From contig NZ_CASEGO010000085.1 of NCBI RefSeq assembly GCF_949287625.1, positions 1 through 13,593 on the forward strand: a DNA stretch of 13,593 nucleotides, read 5' to 3'. Below the pieces are notes generated by a model, which searched no databases, was not told the origin of the DNA, and saw only the letters and a list, made by a program, of their open reading frames with translations. This document shows, one piece after another, positions 1 to 6,371 of the stretch. A program made the position numbers and the translations under genes. This DNA is from an uncultured Brachyspira sp. GTDB taxonomy: Bacteria > Spirochaetota > Brachyspiria > Brachyspirales > Brachyspiraceae. Each line of letters begins with the position of its first letter. Within the stretch, counting starts at the first letter, position 1.

Positions 1-1311
1 CAGCACTATAAAAAGCTAATACCTATATCTAAATTTTTTTGCTTCTCTTGTTTTTGTATTATGTTAATTATTATAATTAGTTATAATGCATATTCGCAAA
101 CAACAAATACTAATAATATAAAAAGATACGGACAGTTATCAGCCTCTTTAGAAATGACAGCATACGGAAGAATGAGCGATCTTATAGAACAGACTGGAAA
201 TGAAGATACATTAGGAGTGCTTTTATACGGAGATTTGAATTATATAAAAGAATATAAATATGCTTCCATAGAGGCTGATATGAATCTAAGATTATATGAG
301 CCATTATCCCATAAAGCAAGATTTTATAAGGATATGTCGCCTCCAGTACTCGATTTTTCAAAGATGAATATATTTGTAAATTTTAAATACGTAGGAATAA
401 GAGCAGGAGTTTTAGAACCATACACAAAAAATATACCTATGACCTCATACTTCCCTACACTTTTTTATTATCATACAGTAAGCAGCAATAAATCTACTGT
501 ACTGTCAGGACCAAGAGATATGCCTATAGGATATGATACTCAGTTTATACCAAGATACGATACTGGATTAATGATAGAAGCAAATTTCTTTGGAGCATTT
601 ATAGGTGTAGGAATGATTAATGGTGAAATGGGACTTGATGCTAATTCTTCTAAAGGACTTATGGCTAAAGTAGCATACAGCAATGACTATGTAAATACTG
701 GAGTAGCAGGCATAGTTACAGAAATAGGCTCTCAGCCAATCAAAGAATGGGGAGACAGCATTAATGCATTTTTTTACTTCAGAAATGGAAGAGATGGAAG
801 ATTTACTGTAGGAATTGAGGGTTTTTGGTTCAGACATGGTATAAGAGTATATAATCAATATTTCCCCGGTGAAGCCAATACAAATACACCTCATTTTAAT
901 GACGGATATTATACTGATTTTTCTGTACAGACATTTAATGGTGCAAAACCATATTATGGAATGAGCGGATTTATATTTTTCGAAGCCAGAAGATTATGGA
1001 AATTTGATATAACAGCACATTTCGGTATACATGATAATAATATATATTCAAATGCAGAAGATATTTATCAGCTTAAATACAGAGCTTTCTTAAGAATAAC
1101 CTTTAATATAACCGATGATTTCAAAATTATGCTTTCTGATACTTTTACATATGATCCAGTATATAAAAATAATTATCAATATTATGAATTAGAAAATAGA
1201 AACCAAGTAGGAGTTATATCGTATAATGAAAAAAGCGGACACTATACAGTAGATAATGATTTTTATTTAGGTTTAAGCTTTAAATTCGGCGGAGTATGGG
1301 GAAACAAATAA
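1..1311 (+). CDS. Beta-rich exported protein, probable outer-membrane protein (5' partial)
   Basis: The product is not recognised by name. The first ATG is at 61, but the frame stays open to base 1, and the residues before that ATG (YKKLIPISKFFCFSCFCI) join the following MLIIIISYNAYSQ to make a convincing signal peptide: a lysine pair, a long hydrophobic core, and a likely cleavage site near AYS-Q. There is no Shine-Dalgarno sequence before the ATG at 61, so the real start probably lies left of the window. The mature part, about 400 residues, is rich in aromatic and glycine residues, shows alternating hydrophobic/polar stretches, has no long membrane helix, and ends in a strand-like FYLGLSFKFGG. 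That pattern fits a beta-barrel in the outer membrane, possibly a porin or surface protein, but the function is unknown. It is followed by a large inverted repeat and then proB. Confidence 0.7.
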   Translation, partial: QHYKKLIPISKFFCFSCFCIMLIIIISYNAYSQTTNTNNIKRYGQLSASLEMTAYGRMSDLIEQTGNEDTLGVLLYGDLNYIKEYKYASIEADMNLRLYEPLSHKARFYKDMSPPVLDFSKMNIFVNFKYVGIRAGVLEPYTKNIPMTSYFPTLFYYHTVSSNKSTVLSGPRDMPIGYDTQFIPRYDTGLMIEANFFGAFIGVGMINGEMGLDANSSKGLMAKVAYSNDYVNTGVAGIVTEIGSQPIKEWGDSINAFFYFRNGRDGRFTVGIEGFWFRHGIRVYNQYFPGEANTNTPHFNDGYYTDFSVQTFNGAKPYYGMSGFIFFEARRLWKFDITAHFGIHDNNIYSNAEDIYQLKYRAFLRITFNITDDFKIMLSDTFTYDPVYKNNYQYYELENRNQVGVISYNEKSGHYTVDNDFYLGLSFKFGGVWGNK

Positions 1312-1347
1312 TTATAAAAACCAAACTTGTTACTAAATATGATTTGC

Positions 1348-1396
1348 TTTTAAATTTATTTATAATAATCGCATAATGTTATAAATAAATTTAAAA
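1348..1396. repeat. Perfect 18-bp inverted repeat, possible terminator
   Basis: TTTTAAATTTATTTATAA at 1348-1365 is exactly complementary to TTATAAATAAATTTAAAA at 1379-1396, with a 13-base spacer. It begins 36 bases after the stop of the exported-protein gene and 53 bases before proB. The stem is all A/T and the nearest T-run (about 1414-1421) is some 17 bases downstream, so it is not a textbook intrinsic terminator. It could end the upstream transcript, protect its 3' end, or act as a protein-binding dyad. Confidence 0.6.
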
Positions 1397-1449
1397 TAAT
1401 CATAAATTATAACTTTATTTTTTTATATATATAATTTATAATACCTGCT

Positions 1450-2595
1450 ATGAAAAAAATAGATTTAAATAATATAAACAGAATAGTATTCAAATTCGGA
1501 ACTAATGTTTTAAGAAATGATGAAGGATATATTTCCCTAGCCAGAATATATTCTTTTATAGAAGCTATAGCAAAATTTCACAGAATGGGTAAAGAGGTAT
1601 TGATAGTTACTTCTGGAGCAGTTGGACTTGGAGCTAAAAAGATTAATGTTCAGGATTTGGACGAGGTAGCTTTAAAACAAGCATGTGCTGCTATAGGACA
1701 GTCTCAGCTTATGTCTATATATGAAGACGGATTTTCTAAATTTGACATAGTTACGGCTCAAATACTTCTCACAGAAGAAGATTTTTCAAACAGAAGAAGA
1801 TATCTTAACCTTCACTCTACTTTAAATATGCTTTTAAAATATAAGGTTGTACCTATAATAAATGAAAATGATACTGTATCAAGCGATGAACTTAAACAAT
1901 TATACGATGTTACACAAATAAGTTTTTCTGACAATGATAAACTCTCTGCTTTAGTGGCAAGCGAACTTGATGCTGATTTGCTTATAATACTTTCAGATAT
2001 TAACGGTCTTTATGATGATAATCCTAAAACCAATCCTAATGCAAAATTCATACATGAAGTATTTGAAGTTACAAAAGAAATAGAAAATCTTGGTCTTGAC
2101 GCTTCTAAAGGCGGAAGAGGCGGAATGAAAACAAAACTTCAGGCTGCTAAAATAGTTACTAGATCTGGCTGTGCCTTATTTATAGCAAACGGTAAAAAAC
2201 CTAATGTACTTAATAATATATTTGAAAGCGAAGATAAAACTATATTTTACCCTGTAGAAGAAACTAATGAACTTCCTACAAAAAAAAGATGGATTGCTTA
2301 TGCTACAACTATAATAGGAAAATTAAAAGTAAATGCAGGTGCTAAAAAGGCTGTACTTGAAAAAGAATCAAGCCTGCTTTCTATAGGTATAACAAAGGTA
2401 ATTAACACTTTCAAAAAAGGCGATATAGTAAGCATTATAGATGAAAATGAAAATGAATTTGCAAGAGGAATAATTAATTATAGTTCTGATGATGTTGAGA
2501 AGATAATGGGGCATCATTCTGATGATATATTAAAGATATTAGGCTACAAAAATTATGATGCTGTTGTTACCAGAGATCATATAGTAATATTATAA
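1450..2595 (+). CDS. proB: Glutamate 5-kinase with C-terminal PUA domain
   Basis: ProB phosphorylates L-glutamate with ATP to give glutamyl 5-phosphate, the first step of proline synthesis in the cytoplasm. The 381 residues cover the usual full length. The amino-acid kinase domain (about 8-265) shows the N-terminal FKFGTNVL with Lys15, TSGAVGLGA at 54-62, PIINENDTVS at 135-144, FSDNDKLSAL at 159-168 and GGRGGMKTKLQAA at 221-233. A PUA domain follows (about 288-375: NAGAKKAVL, SLLSIGITKV, ARGIINYSS, GY..YDAVVTRDHIVIL). PUA is common in bacterial ProB. No Shine-Dalgarno sequence is visible before ATG 1450, and TATAAT-like hexamers lie as close as 1437-1442, so a very short leader is possible. 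It stands alone on this strand, with no proA beside it, and overlaps galT tail-to-tail. Confidence 0.97.
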   Translation: MKKIDLNNINRIVFKFGTNVLRNDEGYISLARIYSFIEAIAKFHRMGKEVLIVTSGAVGLGAKKINVQDLDEVALKQACAAIGQSQLMSIYEDGFSKFDIVTAQILLTEEDFSNRRRYLNLHSTLNMLLKYKVVPIINENDTVSSDELKQLYDVTQISFSDNDKLSALVASELDADLLIILSDINGLYDDNPKTNPNAKFIHEVFEVTKEIENLGLDASKGGRGGMKTKLQAAKIVTRSGCALFIANGKKPNVLNNIFESEDKTIFYPVEETNELPTKKRWIAYATTIIGKLKVNAGAKKAVLEKESSLLSIGITKVINTFKKGDIVSIIDENENEFARGIINYSSDDVEKIMGHHSDDILKILGYKNYDAVVTRDHIVIL

Positions 2596-3591
2596 TGCAT
2601 TTCGTAACTGTTCTGCAGCATCTTCTGGTGTAATAGAATTAATAAATACACCGCTTCCTAATTCATAGCCTGCGAGTTTGCTCATTTTAGGCATTATATC
2701 TAAAAACCAATGACTGGAGTACTTATATTTATCATTAAATACAGGTAAAAGAGTATGAAGCACATAATTAAAACTCACTTCACCTAGAAGTTTATATAGT
2801 CTGTCAAATATATTTTTAAGTATAGAAGCAAAATCAAGAATATTAGGACTTGAAGCGTATATTATGCTATTAGAATGCTGTTTTGGCATTATATATATCT
2901 GATAAGGAGACTTTGAAGCAAAAGGGGCAATGGCTATAAAATTATCATTTTCATATATTACCCTTTCATTAAGTTTCTTTTCTTCGGATATAATATCACA
3001 ATATACACATCTATTGTTTTCATTATAATATTCAAAAGAACCATTAATTTCATCAAGCATTTGAACTGGTATAAAAGGAGTTGTTATAATTTGCGAGTGA
3101 GAATGCGAAAGACTTGCACCTGCTTCAGGACCAAAATTTTTAAAATGAAGACTATAGAGCATTCCGTCATTTTTACCCAAGTCTCTAAGTCTCATCATAA
3201 CTGCTTTGAAAATATAGAAAAAATCTTCAGTTTGTGCATGATAAAAATTAAAATAATGATTAGGGTGTTCTATGATAACATCATGGAACCCCTTAGAACT
3301 GCTTGCACAAAAAAGAGTATTCTCTTTCGGCAATTCGTTTTGATGTGTCTCAGATATTATAGGGTATTTATTGGGTACTATTCTAACCTGCCAAATCTCT
3401 TCCTGTTCAGCATAAACAGTATAAACAGGGTCTGGAGTTTTCATCTCATGACCTCTGCAAAAAGGACAGCTGAGTTCAGAATTGGCTATATGCTTTTCAT
3501 TCAAATTAACATAATCACTAGGCCTTCCAGTTCTTTCTGCTGAAATAATTACGGACTGCTTAGTTACAGGATCTTTACGAATATGAGGCAT
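2590..3591 (-). CDS. galT: Galactose-1-phosphate uridylyltransferase family protein
   Basis: GalT exchanges UMP between UDP-glucose and galactose 1-phosphate in the Leloir pathway. The 333-residue protein starts with the family-typical RKDPVTKQSVIISAERTGRP and shows Cys42-x-x-Cys45 (CPFCRG), NKYPI at 74-78, and the nucleotidylated-histidine motif as His163-Ser-His165-Ser-Gln167. In E. coli this motif is HPHGQ, with the second His forming the UMP-enzyme. A second Cys pair, CVYC at 195-198, precedes APFASKSPY, as in short GalT relatives. The HSHSQ motif and the lack of galK or galE nearby leave open a related activity such as an ADP-glucose phosphorylase-like reaction. It starts 7 bases after the receiver gene and probably shares its promoter. 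AGGT about 12 bases upstream is only a weak ribosome site. The last 6 bases overlap the end of proB. Confidence 0.88.
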   Translation of the reverse strand: MPHIRKDPVTKQSVIISAERTGRPSDYVNLNEKHIANSELSCPFCRGHEMKTPDPVYTVYAEQEEIWQVRIVPNKYPIISETHQNELPKENTLFCASSSKGFHDVIIEHPNHYFNFYHAQTEDFFYIFKAVMMRLRDLGKNDGMLYSLHFKNFGPEAGASLSHSHSQIITTPFIPVQMLDEINGSFEYYNENNRCVYCDIISEEKKLNERVIYENDNFIAIAPFASKSPYQIYIMPKQHSNSIIYASSPNILDFASILKNIFDRLYKLLGEVSFNYVLHTLLPVFNDKYKYSSHWFLDIMPKMSKLAGYELGSGVFINSITPEDAAEQLRNAL

Positions 3592-3598
3592 AAATTAT

Positions 3599-3961
3599 TT
3601 AACCTATAAGTCTTTTTATCTTGTCCTTAATCTCTGTAAGATTGCCTGATTTTAATATATAACCATCGGCATTCCAAACAGAAAACTCATGTCTATAATT
3701 ATTATATGCTGTACATATTATTATAGGCAGCTCTCTATGTTTTTCTCTAACTTTAGCTAAAAAATCCAAACCGTCCATTTTAGGCATTTTTATATCTAAA
3801 GTTATTAAATCAATATGAGGAGTACCTTTGTCAAGCATTTCTAAGGCTTCTTCTCCGCTGTCTGTAGATACTACATCATAGCCTTCATCTTTGAACTCTT
3901 CCTCAAACAGAGTTCTAATGCTTTTTTCATCGTCTAAAACTAATATTGTCTTCTTAGGCAT
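3599..3961 (-). CDS. Stand-alone CheY-like response regulator receiver
   Basis: A single receiver domain of 120 residues with no output domain. The acidic pair is Asp10-Asp11 (LVLDDE), the phospho-acceptor is Asp56 in LDIKMPKMDG, the switch Thr is Thr84 (ICTAYN) and the conserved Lys is Lys104 (YILKSG), so all key residues are present. I choose the ATG at 3961 rather than the one 12 bases earlier (3973) because GGAG lies 6 bases before it, and because MPKKTILVLDD is the usual receiver opening. The upstream ATG overlaps that GGAG and has no ribosome site of its own. It probably receives phosphate from a histidine kinase encoded elsewhere and acts through protein contacts, in the manner of CheY or Spo0F. 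It is first in a likely operon with galT, an unusual partner. Confidence 0.93.
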   Translation of the reverse strand: MPKKTILVLDDEKSIRTLFEEEFKDEGYDVVSTDSGEEALEMLDKGTPHIDLITLDIKMPKMDGLDFLAKVREKHRELPIIICTAYNNYRHEFSVWNADGYILKSGNLTEIKDKIKRLIG

Positions 3962-3967
3962 ATTTTT

Positions 3968-3971
3968 CTCC
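3968..3971 (-). promoter_or_regulatory. Ribosome binding site deciding the receiver start
   Basis: GGAG on the minus strand, 6 bases before ATG 3961. It overlaps the alternative upstream ATG (3971-3973), which argues against that ATG as the start. Confidence 0.7.
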
Positions 3972-3988
3972 ATATATCTTATATTGAT

Positions 3989-4016
3989 ATTATAATAATT
4001 GAATTAAAAAAGTCAA
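3989..4016 (-). promoter_or_regulatory. Promoter for the receiver-galT operon
   Basis: On the minus strand, TTGACT (4011-4016) is separated by 16 bases from TATAAT (3989-3994). Transcription would start near 3982, leaving about 20 bases of leader including the GGAG site. This is a near-consensus sigma70 promoter. Confidence 0.75.
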
Positions 4017-4099
4017 ACAGAATTTTTCAATTTGATTATTATAATTTTATATATTATGACAAAAAAAGCATACTATACATATATATTATAACACAATTT

Positions 4100-4891
4100 T
4101 TACTTTTTTTCACTTTCTATAGACTTATTATAGCTTGCAATAATACTTTCAATAAGACCGCTTCTCATAGATTTTTCTTCAAGAACTTCAACTCCTTTAA
4201 TGGTAAGTCCTGCAGGAGTACATACTCCGTCTTTTAACTGTGCAGGGTGTTTTCCAGATTCTAATACCATAGTACCTGTACCTTTAAAAACCTGTGCTGC
4301 CATTTCTATAGATGTTTTTCTGTCTATACCCATTAATACGCCGGCATCACTCATAGCCTCTATTAATATATACATAAAAGCTGGAGAACAGCCTGCCATA
4401 GCATTGTAAGCATGTATTTGCTCTTCTTTTATTACCTTAACCATTCCTACACGTTTCAATAACTCCACAACACCATTTTCTACAACTTTATTTTCTGCCT
4501 CCACAACCGATATAAAACCATTACATGTTTTTACTGGAGTATTAGGCATTATTCTAACAATTCTGCTGCCATTAAAAAGTCTTGACAAATCCCTCTTACT
4601 TACAGAAGCAGCAACACTAACAATAGTAGCACCTACTTTGATAGATGATGATATCTCTGCAGCTACTGCACTAACCATATAAGGCTTAACTGCTATAAAC
4701 AAAATATCAGCCTCACTTGCCACTTTTCTATTATCTGTATAAACTTTTATTCCAAGATTTTTTTCAAGATAATCTTTTTTCTCCATTGTCTTTACGCTAG
4801 CTATGATATTGGTATACTCTATTCCAGACTTTATAAAGCCTTCTATTAAAGCTCCTCCCATAGCACCAGCACCAATGAACCCTATTATCAT
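4100..4891 (-). CDS. proC: Pyrroline-5-carboxylate reductase
   Basis: ProC reduces 1-pyrroline-5-carboxylate to L-proline with NAD(P)H, the last step of the pathway that ProB begins. The 263 residues are family length. The N-terminal Rossmann motif GFIGAGAMGGALIEG is at 4-18, AVKP at 67-70, and RIMPNTPV at 113-120. The helical dimerisation domain carries AMAGCSPAFMYILIEA (164-179), SDAGVLMG and LKDGVCTPAGLTIKG (219-233). The usual VTSPGGTT loop reads VCTPAGLT here, a variation also seen in other low-GC bacteria. AAGGAG (4899-4904) lies 7 bases before the start. A terminator-like hairpin after the upstream thioesterase gene suggests proC is transcribed on its own, although no strong promoter is visible in the 100-base gap. 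ProB is on the opposite strand 1.5 kb away. Confidence 0.96.
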   Translation of the reverse strand: MIIGFIGAGAMGGALIEGFIKSGIEYTNIIASVKTMEKKDYLEKNLGIKVYTDNRKVASEADILFIAVKPYMVSAVAAEISSSIKVGATIVSVAASVSKRDLSRLFNGSRIVRIMPNTPVKTCNGFISVVEAENKVVENGVVELLKRVGMVKVIKEEQIHAYNAMAGCSPAFMYILIEAMSDAGVLMGIDRKTSIEMAAQVFKGTGTMVLESGKHPAQLKDGVCTPAGLTIKGVEVLEEKSMRSGLIESIIASYNKSIESEKK

Positions 4892-4942
4892 ATTTAATCT
4901 CCTTTTAATATAATTTTATAATATCTGATTTTATAAACTCAT

Positions 4943-4987
4943 AAAAATTACAAATAGTAAATGATATTTTGATATATTATTTACTAT
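4943..4987 (-). terminator. Terminator-like hairpin after the thioesterase gene
   Basis: ATAGTAAAT (4954-4962) pairs with ATTTACTAT (4979-4987). After one mismatch, four more pairs close a 6-base loop. Read on the minus strand, the stem begins 4 bases after the stop codon and is followed by TTGTAATTTTT (4953-4943). The weak A/T stem is typical for a low-GC genome. Confidence 0.6.
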
Positions 4988-4991
4988 AAAT

Positions 4992-5408
4992 TTAAGAAGG
5001 ATCTATTACAAACATAGTTGCTATCATTTTAGCAAGCATATTATCCTCTTCATCTTTAATAACTGCTTCTACTATTATTAACTTTTTTCCAGCACTTAAA
5101 ACCTCCCCAACAGCTATTACTTTTTTAGCAACAACAGGCTTTAAATAATGTATTTTAAGCTCAGAAGTTACAGTTTTGTATCCTTCTTCAAGAATACTTG
5201 CAGCTGCATGCCCGCCTGCAGTATCAGCTAATGCTGCAACCATTCCTCCATGCATATAACCCAAATATTGAGAAAACTCTTTTTTATTTTCGCATGATAT
5301 AATAACTTTTCCTCTCTCTATATGCTCAAGTTTCATTCCTACAAAAGATAAAAAATCCTGAGAATTGAATCTCTTTTCAACCTTTTTAAACATCTCTTCA
5401 TTAGTCAT
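4992..5408 (-). CDS. PaaI-family hotdog-fold thioesterase
   Basis: A 138-residue single hotdog domain of the PaaI/YbgC-like superfamily, which hydrolyses acyl- or aryl-CoA thioesters in the cytoplasm as a homotetramer. The signature GYMHGGMVAALADTAGGHAA lies at 50-69: His53-Gly-Gly followed by Asp62, which corresponds to the catalytic acid of PaaI enzymes. The later strands (TVTSELKIHYLKPV, IAVGEVLSAGKKLIIVEAVI) complete the fold. The natural substrate cannot be read from the sequence. AAGGAG (5420-5425) sits 11 bases before the start. The gene follows the ferredoxin-type gene by 55 bases on the same strand, so the two may be read together, and it ends at a hairpin terminator. Confidence 0.88.
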   Translation of the reverse strand: MTNEEMFKKVEKRFNSQDFLSFVGMKLEHIERGKVIISCENKKEFSQYLGYMHGGMVAALADTAGGHAAASILEEGYKTVTSELKIHYLKPVVAKKVIAVGEVLSAGKKLIIVEAVIKDEEDNMLAKMIATMFVIDPS

Positions 5409-5434
5409 ATTATTATAAACTCCTTTTACTAAAA

Positions 5435-5463
5435 ATTATTTCTATTCTGCTCTATAATAACAA
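5435..5463 (-). promoter_or_regulatory. Weak promoter candidate before the thioesterase gene
   Basis: On the minus strand TTGTTA (5458-5463) is 17 bases from AATAAT (5435-5440), placing a start near 5428 just before the ribosome site. In such A+T-rich DNA this could be chance. Confidence 0.3.
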
Positions 5464-6243
5464 TTATAACTGTTTTAAACAATCATTTATATGATATTGT
5501 GAAAAAACTTCATTTCCAAATAAAGTAATAGCTTTAACAGGGCATTCATTTACACATCTATAACATAAAGTGCAGTTGTGATTAGGAAAAGCTTTTTTTT
5601 CATCATTTAATTTTAAATTTTTCATAGGACATAATTTAACACATTTTTCACAGCCTATACATTTATTAGAATCTATTTTTAATCTATTACTAAAATCTTT
5701 ATTACCTATCCAAGCTCTTTGCGATAAAAAACCTAATAGAAAATCCATTATACTAAGTCCGTCTTTAGAGGGTTTACCTTTCTTAAGCAAATCAGCAGTT
5801 TTTTCTATTTTTAATTTGGCTTTTTTTATCATATCTGAATTATATTCTATGGTTTTACATGCCTTCTTTTTATCACTTATAGCTTCAGGCATATTTAAAT
5901 GAACTGAGCCTATTATATCAGCATTATATTTTTTTAATTTACGTGCCATTAATCCTGCACCGTCTCCACTAAACATATTCATAGTAGCTATTATAAATAC
6001 TTTTTTACCGCTAAAAAAATTACCATTGTTATCAATAAATTCGTTTAATATTCTAGGAATTGTACTAAAATAAATGGGATAAGATATAAATATATTCCTA
6101 TCATTATCTATTGTTTTTAATATTTCAATACTATCTTTTATTTCTTCTACAGAAAATATATTATAATCATCAATATAACATTTAAAAAAATATTCCAAAC
6201 AATATTTGCTGTTTCCAGTGCCGCTAAAATAAATACCTATCAT
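5464..6243 (-). CDS. EFR1-type protein: flavodoxin-like domain plus two [4Fe-4S] clusters
   Basis: The 259-residue protein joins an N-terminal flavodoxin-like domain (about 1-150; MIGIYFSGTGNS matches the FMN phosphate-binding loop, followed by ISYPIYFSTIPRIL) to a C-terminal bacterial ferredoxin domain. The cluster ligands are Cys195, 198, 201 and 205 (CIGCEKCVKLCP) and Cys224, 227, 230 and 234 (CTLCYRCVNECP). This is the layout of proteins called EFR1-family ferrodoxins, common in anaerobes. It likely carries electrons between FMN and iron-sulfur centres in the cytoplasm, with partner unknown. The start is supported by AGGAGGT (6247-6253), 3 bases before the ATG. It is upstream of the thioesterase gene on the same strand. 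Confidence 0.88.
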   Translation of the reverse strand: MIGIYFSGTGNSKYCLEYFFKCYIDDYNIFSVEEIKDSIEILKTIDNDRNIFISYPIYFSTIPRILNEFIDNNGNFFSGKKVFIIATMNMFSGDGAGLMARKLKKYNADIIGSVHLNMPEAISDKKKACKTIEYNSDMIKKAKLKIEKTADLLKKGKPSKDGLSIMDFLLGFLSQRAWIGNKDFSNRLKIDSNKCIGCEKCVKLCPMKNLKLNDEKKAFPNHNCTLCYRCVNECPVKAITLFGNEVFSQYHINDCLKQL

Positions 6244-6261
6244 AATACCTCCTATTAAAAT

Positions 6262-6289
6262 ATTATCATTTTATTTTTTTATATAACAA
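6262..6289 (-). promoter_or_regulatory. Promoter candidate for the EFR1-type gene
   Basis: On the minus strand TTGTTA (6284-6289) is 16 bases from GATAAT (6262-6267). The predicted start, near 6255, would leave a leader barely longer than the ribosome site. The surroundings also contain a direct repeat of TTTTTTTATATAA on the plus strand (about 6273-6307). Confidence 0.4.
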
Positions 6290-6305
6290 AAGTATTTTTT
6301 TATAT

Positions 6306-6342
6306 AAAAACAGTGCAAATATGAATAAACATATTTACACTG
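6306..6342 (-). terminator. Intrinsic terminator of the NSS transporter gene
   Basis: Read on the minus strand, CAGTGTAAATATG pairs with CATATTTGCACTG over 13 positions around a 6-base loop and runs straight into TTTTT (6310-6306). Position 6337/6316 is a U-G wobble that pairs only in the minus-strand RNA, which fixes the direction. It lies about 29 bases after the transporter stop codon. Confidence 0.85.
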
Positions 6343-6371
6343 CATAAATCAAAGTTTATTAATCATTAACT

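Noticed and set aside
568..894. Minus-strand open frame of 108 codons
   Set aside because: Lies wholly inside the exported-protein gene, has no ribosome site and no recognisable domain.
1430..1442. Overlapping TATAAT hexamers just before proB
   Set aside because: No acceptable -35 hexamer at the right distance; TATAAT arises easily in this A/T run, so not listed as a promoter.
3061..3543. Plus-strand open frame of 160 codons
   Set aside because: Antisense to galT, whose motifs are clear on the other strand; composition is what reversed coding sequence gives.
4017..4099. Possible terminator after proC
   Set aside because: A run of seven T residues on the minus strand exists (within 4063-4069), but only weak A/T pairing precedes it.
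4200..4409. Plus-strand open frame opposite proC
   Set aside because: Antisense to conserved proC residues; no ribosome site.
6273..6307. Short direct repeat TTTTTTTATATAA as a possible repeat array
   Set aside because: Only two copies of a low-complexity A/T sequence; no array or mobile-element feature.
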